Of a stretch of DNA of 64,000 bases, positions 37,293 to 46,475 are shown piece by piece. Within the stretch, counting starts at the first letter, position 1. Every line of letters starts with the position of its first letter. Under the pieces are notes generated by a model, which saw only the letters and a list, made by a program, of their open reading frames with translations, was not told where the DNA came from and made no database searches. The position numbers and the translations under genes are program-made. Location: assembly GCF_009176305.1 (NCBI RefSeq), contig NZ_BLAJ01000018.1, positions 1-64,000 on the forward strand. Reading direction: 5' to 3'. Source of the stretch: Martinezella dioscoreae. Lineage in GTDB: Bacteria > Pseudomonadota > Alphaproteobacteria > Rhizobiales > Rhizobiaceae.

Positions 37293-37790
37293 TCAGTAGG
37301 TGACGGTAACCGCCACGGTATCGGTGTAGACGCCCGCGGCTGGGGTGGTCTGCGGGGGTACCCGGCCATAGACATTTATATTCTGGACTGCGCCATTGCC
37401 TGTGCCTGAGACGGTATCGGTGCCTATTGTGGTGCCCCAAGTCTGCGTTCGGTTGGCATCGCTGTAGATCGCATAATTGATCGTCGCACTTGCCGGGCCT
37501 GTCATGACACGGACAGCTGTTGTCGCTCCCGCACCAGCGCCGGCACTCAGGCCGACATTGTAGGTCTGCCCGGATGTGCATTGCACACCGATGGTGGTTG
37601 CCTGATCGATATTGCTGGTGATGACACCGATGGTGCCAAAGTTGAGATTATTGGCGCTCTGTACGAGGCACTGCGCCTGGATGGTGATGGTGACCGTCAT
37701 ATTGGCGGTTGCAGTGGCAGCCATCGCCGGCGATGCTGCCATGGTCATTGCGATACCAGTCAGGACGGCACCGCAGAGCATTCTCAGCAT
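37293..37790 (-). CDS. Spore coat U-domain major pilin (CsuA/B-like)
   Basis: This 165-residue exported protein (MLRMLCGAVLTGIAMTMAASPAMA) has one spore coat U domain: CLVQSANNLNFGTIGVI, conserved Cys pair, and the C-terminal YTDTVAVTVTY that is shared with the tip protein. It is the first gene of the operon, 25 bases before the chaperone, which is the normal place for the major subunit. Confidence 0.87.
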   Translation of the reverse strand: MLRMLCGAVLTGIAMTMAASPAMAATATANMTVTITIQAQCLVQSANNLNFGTIGVITSNIDQATTIGVQCTSGQTYNVGLSAGAGAGATTAVRVMTGPASATINYAIYSDANRTQTWGTTIGTDTVSGTGNGAVQNINVYGRVPPQTTPAAGVYTDTVAVTVTY

Positions 37791-38495
37791 TCACATTCCC
37801 CCTCGCATATGCTTCAGAAAATATCAGAATATAATAAAATAAGCACATATATGCTTCGCTGGCAATCAGGCGGGAATGCGCTTGGACGGACGCGACAGCA
37901 TCGAAAGAATACCCCTAAAGTATAGTTTGATTTTACTCAGCGAATACCCATAGATAATTAATAGTTTTAAAAAACATGGTTAATAATATTCGATGCAATC
38001 CACCTGCAGCCAGGATAAGTGCGGCGAGAATATGAGATTCAATTTAACCGAATCAGCGACTTTGAGGAGCCATCCGCCCTGAATGATTCGCCATTTCGAT
38101 CACATAGCTGCAGCAGAAACATCAATTCTTGCCGTATGTTCGCAGCCGTTTGACTTATACTCGCCATCCGCGAACTCCGACCGACCATCGAGCCCGGGCC
38201 TATTTTTCATCGCAGGTCTTCCGATGGTCTTATGAAGCGGAATGTTAGCCTGATCTCCAGCGTGTCGAAGAAACCATGCCGGCATGGATGCATACGAGCC
38301 GCAGCAAAAGTCACCGGATTTACGGCAGGCTGAATGGCGGCCCTTGAATGCGGCTCATCCATACCGTCCGGATACGCAAAGTGCATTCGTCAACATTTCT
38401 TTGCAAAAGGTCTGCAATTGGCCATGTTTCGGTAAAAGCCGCGCCACAGTTCGCATGAAAATGGCTATCCGGGATTTTGTCAAAAGGAGCGGTCG
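37791..38495. other. AT-rich intergenic region before pilus operon
   Basis: No convincing gene is seen in this 705-base region. About 37800-38060 is markedly AT-rich compared with neighbours and should hold the promoter of the pilus operon (minus strand). A short plus-strand frame at 38284-38514 has no ribosome site or recognised motif and overlaps the next gene. Confidence 0.45.
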
Positions 38496-39113
38496 ATGGA
38501 TGCGCAGCCTATGAGGTGGTGGAATGGTCAAAGCGAGACAACCCGAAGGCTGGGTTCCGGGCTTGCTGTTTGCGGCACCGTTGTCGGTGCTCTTTATGTC
38601 ATTGTTCAAACCGGCCCCGTCGACCGCACCATACAGTTCATCGACGACAGCGGCCGCGTCGTTATCAATCGCCCAGCACCCGCACCGCAGCTTGCCGTGA
38701 ACCATTTACAGTTAGCGATTGATGCGAGCCCGGCAAAGCCGCAGATGGCAGTGCCAATCCCGCAACCTTCGCCGCTTGCTGCCATGACCAAGACCAATTT
38801 GCCGGTAAAGCGCATTGCATCGCATTCCGATGCCGCAAAGACCAGGATCGCGTCATCCGGTGACGTGGAACATTTCGACCGCTGCCTGCCGCAATGCGAA
38901 ACACAGGATCCGCTGATAACAGGTCACCCGGAATATGCTGAGGCAACTCCGCCGCTTGCAAACGACGATCCGCCTCCCGTGCTGGAGGAAAGGGTCGGAT
39001 TTCATCCGCTTGCCGGCGCGCGCAACCTTTTGAACAGAGCGGTGGATGCCCCTGGCATGATGTTGCGCCGCAGCCGGCAGATGATCGACAATGTGGCCCG
39101 CGTAGACTGGTAA
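38496..39113 (+). CDS. Membrane-anchored protein, function unknown
   Basis: This 205-residue protein has one N-terminal membrane segment (LGSGLAVCGTVVGALYVIV, about 19-37), a proline-rich linker and a C-terminal part with one Cys pair (CLPQC). The ATG has an AAAGGAG site. The segment TIQFIDDSGRVVINRPAP is probably exposed outside the membrane. I do not recognise a family. It lies between the pilus operon and the glycine-rich protein gene. Confidence 0.55.
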   Translation: MDAQPMRWWNGQSETTRRLGSGLAVCGTVVGALYVIVQTGPVDRTIQFIDDSGRVVINRPAPAPQLAVNHLQLAIDASPAKPQMAVPIPQPSPLAAMTKTNLPVKRIASHSDAAKTRIASSGDVEHFDRCLPQCETQDPLITGHPEYAEATPPLANDDPPPVLEERVGFHPLAGARNLLNRAVDAPGMMLRRSRQMIDNVARVDW

Positions 39114-39211
39114 TTGGGACGCATGTCCGTGCCCATTGCCGATATCGAGGCAACGGGCGCAGACTTTTATTCTCGAGCGAAGGGGTGTTGAGACACCCGA
39201 CGAAAAGCCGC

Positions 39212-39985
39212 CTATAGGCCGCCGGCGCTCGCCGTACTGCGCAGCAGCCGGCAAAGGCTGACAAGACCAGCATCGAAATTGCCGGATGCCGTCACCTGAC
39301 GACAGGCAATCAGCATACGTTTCTGCTCAGCGCTCGACATGGTACGGAAAGCGGCAAGCGTGCGCGTGCTCGATCCCCTGCCGGAATTGCCGGAGCCCAG
39401 CCCGAAGCCGCTCGTGCCGCCTGTGCCTCCGGTTGCCATACCCATTCCACTGGAGCCGGTACCCCCAGTCGAGCCAGTCCCGCTGCCGGTTCCACCGCCG
39501 CTGCCGCCTGAACCGCTCCCACCGATACCAACACCCACGCCGGCGCCCACTCCGGATCCGCCGACGGAGACACCAGCGCCAGCATTGACACCACTTGAGC
39601 CTCCAACCGAAGCGCCGAGACCAGCGTTGACGCCGTTGCTATTGGCCGATGCGCCTACGCCGGCATTGACTCCGTTGGAACCGCCAACGGACGCGCCGAC
39701 GCCCGCGTTCACACCACTCGTTCCGGATACGGAAGCACCCGCACCGGCGTTGACGCCGTTCGTGCCGCCGAGCGATGCACCGACGCCGGCATTAAACCCA
39801 TTAGAGCCAAGCCCTGCGCCCAAACCAGCGTTGATGCCACCAGCCGATACGCCAACACCCAATCCGCTGCTTCCGGATCGGCTGCCACCGTGATCCGTCC
39901 CGCCGCCGGGCTCTGCATAACTTGTCGAGGTCAATAGAAGAAGAGCGGACGCAGCGATTGCCATCCGTGAAGATTGTATTTTCAT
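39212..39985 (-). CDS. Exported glycine-rich repeat protein
   Basis: This 257-residue protein has a signal peptide (ending TSYAEP), then about seven to eight 14-15-residue repeats of the type NAGVGASVGGSNGV (residues 51-155), a Gly/Ser/Thr-rich linker and a C-terminal domain with two Cys (LIACRQVTASGNFDAGLVSLCRLL). The repeats resemble flexible, silk-like or surface-layer segments. The family is unknown to me; a surface or extracellular role is likely. The adjacent pilus operon may be related by function. Confidence 0.7.
   Translation of the reverse strand: MKIQSSRMAIAASALLLLTSTSYAEPGGGTDHGGSRSGSSGLGVGVSAGGINAGLGAGLGSNGFNAGVGASLGGTNGVNAGAGASVSGTSGVNAGVGASVGGSNGVNAGVGASANSNGVNAGLGASVGGSSGVNAGAGVSVGGSGVGAGVGVGIGGSGSGGSGGGTGSGTGSTGGTGSSGMGMATGGTGGTSGFGLGSGNSGRGSSTRTLAAFRTMSSAEQKRMLIACRQVTASGNFDAGLVSLCRLLRSTASAGGL
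39521..39835 (-). repeat. Tandem 42-45-base coding repeats
   Basis: About seven imperfect tandem repeats encode the NAG[VLA]GAS[VL]GG motif of the glycine-rich protein. They are diverged at third positions, so the array is old but could still change length by slippage. Confidence 0.65.
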
Positions 39986-40258
39986 GACTAAACTCCGTTT
40001 CAGTTTAGGCTTTTGTCAGCCTGTTTCTGATTGTCGGAGCGCGCGCACCGTAGAGTTGGAATGAAGGGGCCTATTTATTCTCCTTTCCTCCCAAGACTAT
40101 ATTATAGAATATCCTAATTTAGTAATGCTTCAATATAAAAATTCGCGAATGGCTTGCATAATGACAAAGAGATTGGCTCCGAACAGACCAAAATGGTCTA
40201 TTTCGCGACAGGGTTACTAGGCTTTTATAGGATGAACGAGGTTTTTTCTCGAAAGCTT

Positions 40259-41491
40259 TCAGGAGCGCTCCGCCCACACCTTGGCCAACTCTACAAGCGT
40301 CTTCACGGCTCTTTCCATATCCTGCCGGCTTACCCATTCCAGCGGCGAATGAAAGGCATGCCCGCCGGCAAAGATATTGGCGCAGGGCAGCCCCATGAAG
40401 GAAAGCCTGGAACCGTCCGTACCGCCGCGAATGCTGCCGCGCACTGGCGTCATGCCGGCACGGCGGATGGCCTCGACAGCATTTTCGACGATTTCCGGAT
40501 GGCGATCGAGAATCGTCTTCATGTTGCGATACTGATGCCGAACGGTGAAGGTGTGCGAGGAGCCGGGATAGGCTTTCATGACATCCTTGACGATCGCCTC
40601 CAGCATAGTCTCCTTGTCGACAAGGCCTTGCTCGTCGAAATCGCGGATGATGAAGCCGAGTGAAGCCTTCTCCATCGAGCCGCTGATGCCGGTAGGGTGG
40701 ATGAAGCCGTCGCGACCGTCCGTCGTCTCTGGAGCTATGTTCTTCGGCAGCCTGTCGATGATCGCGCCGGCAATCCTGATGGCATTTTCCATTTTTCCTT
40801 TGGCGAAGCCTGGATGGATGGCGGCGCCATGGATGATAACCTCGACACTGTCGGCCGAGAAAGTCTCGTCTTCTATATGCCCCGCCGTTTCACCATCAAC
40901 CGTATAGGCGAATTGCGCTCCCAGCTTCTTCAAATCCACCTTGTCGACACCACGCCCGATCTCTTCGTCCGTCGTGAACAGAAGCTTGATGGTGCCGTGG
41001 CGGATATCGGGATTGTCGACGAGATATTTGGCGGCTGCGACGATTTCGGCAAGACCGGCCTTGTCATCCGCGCCAAGCAGCGTCGTACCGTCCGAGGTGA
41101 TGATGTCGTTGCCGATCTGATCGCGCAGGGCAGGGTGTTCTTCAACGCGAATGACCTGCTGCAGGTCGCCGGTGAGGCGGATATCACCGCCGGAATAGTC
41201 GCGCACGATCTGCGGTTTGACATTCGTGCCGGTAAAATCGGGCGCTGTGTCCATGTGGGAACAAAAGCAGATGACGGGAACCGGCTTGTCGGCATTCGAT
41301 GGAATGGTGGCATAGACATAGCCGTGCTCGTCCAGATGTGCATCGGCAAGCCCGATCGCTAGCAAATCCTCAACCAGGATGCGCCCGAGATTCTTCTGCT
41401 TCGCAGTGGAAGGCTGCGTGACCGAAGACGGGTCCGATTGCGTGTCGACGACGACATAACGAAGAAAACGATCGGTGACGGTATCGGTCAT
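40259..41491 (-). CDS. pepT: Peptidase T (tripeptide aminopeptidase)
   Basis: This 410-residue M20 metallopeptidase shows the zinc ligands in CSHMDTAPD, GADDKAGLAEIV, TTDEEIGRG, and HAFHSPLEW, and the dimerisation-domain segment RNMKTILDRHPEIVENAV. PepT removes the N-terminal residue from tripeptides. It is a single gene. Confidence in PepT over other M20 members is good because of length and motif spacing. Confidence 0.9.
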   Translation of the reverse strand: MTDTVTDRFLRYVVVDTQSDPSSVTQPSTAKQKNLGRILVEDLLAIGLADAHLDEHGYVYATIPSNADKPVPVICFCSHMDTAPDFTGTNVKPQIVRDYSGGDIRLTGDLQQVIRVEEHPALRDQIGNDIITSDGTTLLGADDKAGLAEIVAAAKYLVDNPDIRHGTIKLLFTTDEEIGRGVDKVDLKKLGAQFAYTVDGETAGHIEDETFSADSVEVIIHGAAIHPGFAKGKMENAIRIAGAIIDRLPKNIAPETTDGRDGFIHPTGISGSMEKASLGFIIRDFDEQGLVDKETMLEAIVKDVMKAYPGSSHTFTVRHQYRNMKTILDRHPEIVENAVEAIRRAGMTPVRGSIRGGTDGSRLSFMGLPCANIFAGGHAFHSPLEWVSRQDMERAVKTLVELAKVWAERS

Positions 41492-41610
41492 GAATCTGGC
41501 TCCGAAGAATCTCTAGGGTTTACATAGCTATAGCGCCGCGAGGGTACATGGATAGACCGATTTTGCGCGGAAGGCGCCGGTCTGCGAAGCTGGCTGTCAC
41601 CGCCCCGACA

Positions 41611-41644
41611 GAAAAGGCCGCTCCAGCGCCAGGCAGGAGCGGCC
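41611..41644 (-). terminator. Intrinsic terminator after DUF992 gene
   Basis: On the minus strand a 9-bp stem GGCCGCTCC/GGAGCGGCC is followed by TTTTC, 30 bases past the DUF992 stop. It fits termination of that gene's transcript. Confidence 0.65.
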
Positions 41645-41676
41645 ATATTCAATGGTCAAGACTTTAAGCAAAACAC

Positions 41677-42201
41677 TCAATCGACCGACGTCAGCGTGAC
41701 CGACGTACCGGTAGCCGCAACGTTCAAGCCGAGCTGACCCGTAACGCTCACGGTCTGAAGGTGGATGGAGCCGGCGGTGCCACCGACAAGGATGTTCGTG
41801 CCCACGCCGGCACCGACAGTGGCTTCAACGGTAGCACCCTGATAAAGGCCGCTCAGAGAACCACGATGGTAGCCGGCTGTCGGCGCGAAGACGAGCCAAA
41901 CGAGCCGGCTGCGGGTCGTAAAGCCGAGATCGACGCCCATCTTCCGGATCGCGCCGGTATAATGATCGACACGACGCGAATGACCGACCGTCGAATGGAA
42001 CGTGCAATCCATTTCCTTTGCAGAGCCGAGGACGTAGCCGACGCCGCCGCCGATATCGCATTCGAGATAGCCGATTTTCACGCCATTGCGGTCATCCGGC
42101 TCCTCGCTATAGGTCGCCGGCATGTCGGCTGCGCGCGCCGCAGCGGTGCCCGCAACGATCAACGCCGCCCCTGAAAACGCCAGGGTCAGGATTTTTCTCA
42201 T
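41677..42201 (-). CDS. DUF992 exported protein
   Basis: A 174-residue protein with signal peptide (MRKILTLAFSGAALIVAGTAAARA) and the DUF992 core GYLECDIGGGVGYVLGSAKEMDCTFHS, common in Rhizobiales. Two Cys in that segment probably form a disulfide. The start at 42201 has an AAGGAG site; the frame upstream is not signal-like. Function of the family is unknown; periplasmic or secreted. Confidence 0.85.
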   Translation of the reverse strand: MRKILTLAFSGAALIVAGTAAARAADMPATYSEEPDDRNGVKIGYLECDIGGGVGYVLGSAKEMDCTFHSTVGHSRRVDHYTGAIRKMGVDLGFTTRSRLVWLVFAPTAGYHRGSLSGLYQGATVEATVGAGVGTNILVGGTAGSIHLQTVSVTGQLGLNVAATGTSVTLTSVD

Positions 42202-42452
42202 CTGTTTTCTCCTTGTCAGAGTATTATGGGTGGCAAACACCCTCGTGGTAGAGCCGATAGAATCAACCCTCATTTAACGTTCGTACGCGCAGAACGATCC
42301 CCAAATTAAGGCGGCTATCGTCATGATCCACTTCACAATATAGGGAAGTCCTTCCGCCACGGCACCCTTTGGGCATTTCACGTTTTGCAACCGACTGAAT
42401 CGCGCCGTACAAAATCGAGGATTTGCAGGGCAAAGCTCGCCCTGCCTACCCG

Positions 42453-43700
42453 TCAACCGTGTTGAAGCAAGACTTCCTTGGCGGCAAAGGCGAACACATC
42501 GACCGGTTCTCCAAGCCCCTTGAGAGGGAAGGAGCCGAGGCTTTCCATATCCCGCCTGCAGCCGGCCATGTCGACGAAGGCCTTGGACAGAAGTACCGGC
42601 CGCTTGACCTCCTTCGTCAAGGACTCCAACCGTGAAGCGATATTGACGGCCGGACCGATGACCGTGAAATCAAGGCGAGTGCGTGAGCCGATATTGCCAT
42701 ACATTACGTCACCGACATGCACGCCGACACCGTAGCGCAGAATTTCACGGCCATGCTTGCGGTTTTCCTCATTAAGTGCGGCAACGCTTGCCTGCGCCTC
42801 GCTGATGGCAAGAAGCAGATTGTGACAGGCATTCGGATCGCTCAACGGGAAAATGGCCAACAGGCCGTCGCCCATGAATTTGAGGATCTCGCCGCCATGC
42901 TTTTCGATCGGGTCGACCATCGCGTCGAAATAACCATTCAGTAATTCGATGACATCGTCGCGCGGCCACATGTCAGAGATGGTGGTGAAGTCGCGCAGAT
43001 CGCAGATGAGGATCGCTGCACCGACGGTGGTGCCGCTGCCGCGCGTCGTGGCGCCGGCCAGGATCTTCTCGCTGGCATGCGGTCCGACATAGGTCCGCAG
43101 CAGCGTGCGGGCCATGATGTTCTTCAACCGGATCTCGGTCACCATTGTCAGGGCCGGCAACAGGTCCTTCAAGAAAGTGATGTGCTGTTCGGTAAAGCCG
43201 CCCGGAGCATCCGAGGCAAAGGTCACGATATGGCGCTTGCCGAGCGTGTGGTAGATCGGCCAGGCGATATAGTCGGTCAGTCCTTCCGCCTGCATTTCTT
43301 TATATAGTGGATATTTCAGCTCCGATTTTTCACAGACCTCGAGATTTTTCCGGACTTCCGTCGCGCCATTGAAAATCTCATTGATAGGGCTTGCCAGAAA
43401 TTGCGGCGTGTTCTCGACCCCATAGCTGAAGGTCGCGATATCGGCCTCCTTCATGCCGGTGCGCCAAAGAATTCTCGCCCCTAGCCATTGCGGATGCAGC
43501 GTTCGGAAGTGCATCGTCGCTCTTGCGACCGGAACTCCGATTGCCCGCATTTTCTCGCAGAGTTCCACGAGGATATTGTCGATGAAACGCTGGTCGCGGA
43601 CATCATTCATAAGCCAATCGAGGATCTTGCTTTGTTTCGTCGGCCAATTGCCCTGGTCGTCCTGTGTCGAGGCGGCAACGGCCTCAAGAGAAGATTGCAT
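42453..43700 (-). CDS. Class III adenylate/guanylate cyclase
   Basis: This 415-residue protein has an N-terminal domain of about 200 residues without membrane segments (GAF-like in places, with QGNWPTKQSKILDWLM) and a C-terminal cyclase domain. Metal Asp residues appear in LICDLRDFT and FMGDGLLA, the base-recognition Lys in EILKFMGDG and the transition-state Asn/Arg in GPAVNIASRLE. It therefore should make cAMP from ATP; rhizobia hold many such cyclases. The N-terminal domain may sense a cytoplasmic signal. Confidence 0.9.
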   Translation of the reverse strand: MQSSLEAVAASTQDDQGNWPTKQSKILDWLMNDVRDQRFIDNILVELCEKMRAIGVPVARATMHFRTLHPQWLGARILWRTGMKEADIATFSYGVENTPQFLASPINEIFNGATEVRKNLEVCEKSELKYPLYKEMQAEGLTDYIAWPIYHTLGKRHIVTFASDAPGGFTEQHITFLKDLLPALTMVTEIRLKNIMARTLLRTYVGPHASEKILAGATTRGSGTTVGAAILICDLRDFTTISDMWPRDDVIELLNGYFDAMVDPIEKHGGEILKFMGDGLLAIFPLSDPNACHNLLLAISEAQASVAALNEENRKHGREILRYGVGVHVGDVMYGNIGSRTRLDFTVIGPAVNIASRLESLTKEVKRPVLLSKAFVDMAGCRRDMESLGSFPLKGLGEPVDVFAFAAKEVLLQHG

Positions 43701-43923
43701 TTTCTATACCCCACAAATTCCGTCACCTGTCCTGAACAGAGAGCGCCATTCGGTCCGAAGGGAACTATACGCGTCTCGTCGTTGACCGGGAACGGCAATC
43801 GCCGTTATTTCGCGATTTCGTAAATTATGCGCCCAGCTATGGCGGTAGCGCCTTGAATCAGCCATAGGCTTCATATGGTTCCGCAACTGCTGCGGTGCAA
43901 GATTTCATTAAAGAGGTGAGGCA

Positions 43924-44505
43924 TTGAGAGCATATCTGGCAGGCCCGGAAGTCTTCCTCCCGAACGCTAGGGAAATCCTCGATCGCAAGATCGCGCTGGC
44001 GCGCAGCTATGGTTTTACGCCGGTTTCTCCCGGTGACCTTGCCGTGCCTGAGACGGAGACGCGCCGGCAGCGCGGCCTTGCCATCAGTTCCATCAACGAG
44101 AAACTGATGATGAGCGCCGATCTCATCATCGCCAACCTGACGCCGTTTCGTGGTGTCGCCGCCGATATCGGCACGGCCTTCGAACTCGGCTTCATGTGCG
44201 CCCGCGGCTGCCCGGCATTTGCCTTTTCCAACTGCCTCGATAACCACTTCGAGCGTGTGAGCAGGCTTTATGGCGGCGAAGTGCAGCTCGGGGAGGACGG
44301 ACGCCACCGTGGTCCCGACGGCATGGCGCTGGAAAATTTCGACATGACCGACAATCTGATGCTCGATGGCGGCATAGCGACACGTGACGGCGTCATCGTC
44401 ACGCGTCAGGTCGCGGCTGACCAGCTCTTTCTGGATCTGACGGCCTTCGAGGAATGTCTGGGTCTCGCAGCAAAGAAATTATTGATACACGTCGCCAGCG
44501 CATAA
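43924..44505 (+). CDS. Nucleoside 2-deoxyribosyltransferase-like protein
   Basis: This 193-residue protein starts at TTG (AGGTGAGG site) with RAYLAGPEVFLPNA, the fold's first strand and loop, and has SADLIIANLTPFRG and ADIGTAFELGFM, where the Glu is the catalytic nucleophile of the nucleoside 2-deoxyribosyltransferase family. Members swap bases on deoxynucleosides or act as cytokinin-like or nucleotide hydrolases. It converges on the PhnD-like gene. Exact activity unknown. Confidence 0.82.
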   Translation: MRAYLAGPEVFLPNAREILDRKIALARSYGFTPVSPGDLAVPETETRRQRGLAISSINEKLMMSADLIIANLTPFRGVAADIGTAFELGFMCARGCPAFAFSNCLDNHFERVSRLYGGEVQLGEDGRHRGPDGMALENFDMTDNLMLDGGIATRDGVIVTRQVAADQLFLDLTAFEECLGLAAKKLLIHVASA

Positions 44506-44536
44506 TGTGCCGGCTATTGATTGGCGCATCCGAACT

Positions 44537-45352
44537 TCACCATGTTCCGAGAGCAGAATCGATGGCGCGCGCTCTTGCGGGAAGCTGGTCATAAGCGGCA
44601 ACATCCGGCTCGGCAAAGGCCAGCAGTCCGAGCGATGCGAGAATATCGCTCCCTTGCCGATCTTGGTGGGCATTGAGAAGAACGGCGCGTAGCGCGTCGA
44701 CGATATCTGGCGATTGCTGCCTTGCGGCCACCAGCAAAGGGAAGGGAGCCGGCTTCGTGGTAGCGACGATGCGCAACGGCGCAATCATGTCCGGCTCGTG
44801 CATTGCCATCAGCTGAAAGGCATAGGCGTCGATGGCGCCGACATCTATGGTATCTAAACGAATGGCGTCGACTACGCCGCGTGGATTGAGAAGTGGGCCG
44901 ACGATCTGCGCCGCTGCGGGTCTATTCGCAAGCATGGAAAAGAATTCCCTCGGCGCATTATAGCCGGACTGAGAGTCCCGCACGGTCCAGCCCCACCGTG
45001 CAGTTGCGAGATCGGCTTCAGTCAGCGCTCTTTCACGAGCGGCGACGATATGGCTCGCATAGACAGGCTGCCCGTTTGCCCAGTCCGCCAGGGAAACCGG
45101 CGCGGCCAATGGCTGCGGACGCTCCGCCGGCGATAGCCGGGAGAACGGAAAGCCGCACATGAAAACGGCACCCATGTCCGGACGTCTCCATAGGTCGGAC
45201 AGAGGTGCCGGAGCCGCATGCGCAATGATTTCGAGCTCGACGCCTGACCGGTCGGCAAGCCAATGAAAGAGCTCATCCCAGAGACCGGATATTTTCGGGC
45301 TCAGATTGTACATTCGTGAGCAGGCAATGGCCGCGGCAGAGGATATCGTCAT
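44537..45352 (-). CDS. PhnD-like substrate-binding protein without signal peptide
   Basis: This 271-residue protein resembles the phosphate/phosphonate-binding (PhnD or PF12974) fold, with the ligand-loop segment DLWRRPDMGAVFMCGFPFS and VRDSQSGYNAPREFF. The N-terminus (MTISSAAAIACSRMYNLS) is not a signal peptide or lipobox, and no permease or ATPase is encoded nearby, so it may act in the cytoplasm. It starts 6 bases after the ornithine-cyclodeaminase-like gene and closes a three-gene operon. Confidence 0.72.
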   Translation of the reverse strand: MTISSAAAIACSRMYNLSPKISGLWDELFHWLADRSGVELEIIAHAAPAPLSDLWRRPDMGAVFMCGFPFSRLSPAERPQPLAAPVSLADWANGQPVYASHIVAARERALTEADLATARWGWTVRDSQSGYNAPREFFSMLANRPAAAQIVGPLLNPRGVVDAIRLDTIDVGAIDAYAFQLMAMHEPDMIAPLRIVATTKPAPFPLLVAARQQSPDIVDALRAVLLNAHQDRQGSDILASLGLLAFAEPDVAAYDQLPARARAIDSALGTW

Positions 45353-45358
45353 GACGCG

Positions 45359-46363
45359 TCACGCAAACCGAAGGCGCTGGCCGATATTCATGCGCTTTGC
45401 CTTTTCAACCATGGCTGCGCCAAGCGCGACGTCGGTGGTGCTCAGGCCCCGATGCCAGAAGAGGATGGTCTCGTCATCGCTTTCGCGGCCCGGCTTCGTG
45501 CCGCAAACGATCTGGCCGATTTCGGCATGCAGCGTCTCCGCCGTCACCTTACCTTCATCGACATGGCGGCGAAGGGCACCGAAGGGACGCCCGGGTCCGC
45601 ATTGTCCCCAGTCATCCACGACGACCTTGTCCATGATGTCGGTCAGGTCGAATTCGAGTGCACTCATCGTGCCATAAGGTACGACGAAAGCGCCTTTCTT
45701 GACCCAGGCGGTCTTGAAAAGCGGCGTCGGCTCTGGCAGCCGGCTCGCCTCGATCATGATATCGGCGCCTTTCAGGCAATCCTCCCAATTGTCCGTCACG
45801 ATGATCGTCTTGCCGAGATCCTTTTCCAGGCGCGCCGCAAAGGCGTCGCGACTTTCTGGACGGCGCGAATGCACGCGGATCTCATCAAAGTCGAAGAGGT
45901 GATCGAGCAGCCGCACGTTCCAGTAGGAAGTGCCGCGTGCGCCGATATGGCCGAGGATCCTGCTGTTCTTGCGGGCGAGATGGCGCGCGCCGATAGCCGT
46001 GACCGCGCCGGTGCGCATATCGGTGATGGCAGTCGCATCGATGATCGCTTTCGGTACGCCGGTGCGCGGATCGAAGAGATTGAGAACCGCCAGCTCCGAG
46101 GGCAGGCCCTGCTTGTAGTTGTCGACGAAATCGCCGACGACCTTGACGCCGGCATAATCGAGCGGCTTCACATAGCCGCGCAGCACATTGAAATGACCCT
46201 TGTCGGAACTCTCGGGCACGAGATGAACGCGAGGCTCGATGACCGTCTCGCCGCGCCCCTGCGCATCGAGCGCCTTGGTCACGGCGTCGAGTATTTCGTC
46301 GTTGGAAAGGGCCAGCGCCTTGGCGTCGATGGCGTTGAGATAGTCGATCCAGATTTCCTGCAT
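45359..46363 (-). CDS. Ornithine cyclodeaminase / mu-crystallin family protein
   Basis: This 334-residue protein has family hallmarks: GVKVVGDF (Lys74), ITDMRTGAVTAI (Arg117) and VVDDWGQCG. Family members reduce or cyclise amino and imino acids with NAD(P). The nucleotide loop is unusual: GHIGARGTS (138-146) where most members have GAGxQA. The start at 46363 has a GGAG site; the frame extends 21 bases upstream. It lies between the ammonia-lyase homologue and the PhnD-like gene. Reaction unknown. Confidence 0.82.
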   Translation of the reverse strand: MQEIWIDYLNAIDAKALALSNDEILDAVTKALDAQGRGETVIEPRVHLVPESSDKGHFNVLRGYVKPLDYAGVKVVGDFVDNYKQGLPSELAVLNLFDPRTGVPKAIIDATAITDMRTGAVTAIGARHLARKNSRILGHIGARGTSYWNVRLLDHLFDFDEIRVHSRRPESRDAFAARLEKDLGKTIIVTDNWEDCLKGADIMIEASRLPEPTPLFKTAWVKKGAFVVPYGTMSALEFDLTDIMDKVVVDDWGQCGPGRPFGALRRHVDEGKVTAETLHAEIGQIVCGTKPGRESDDETILFWHRGLSTTDVALGAAMVEKAKRMNIGQRLRFA

Positions 46364-46475
46364 TACCGTTCTCCAGCATGTCACCGGCCGTGCCGGTTTA
46401 TCGGATGATGCAGGCCGCCAGACGGCCTGCGAGAAAGCGAGGCGGCGGGCGTGGACCGCCTTGCCGCCATATCGA

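Noticed and set aside
38284-38514. 76-residue plus-strand frame
   Set aside because: No ribosome site, no motif, and it overlaps the better-supported gene at 38496.
39521-39835. Tandem repeats as possible CRISPR or satellite
   Set aside because: Repeats are contiguous without unique spacers, diverge at third codon positions and stay in frame with a signal-peptide protein.
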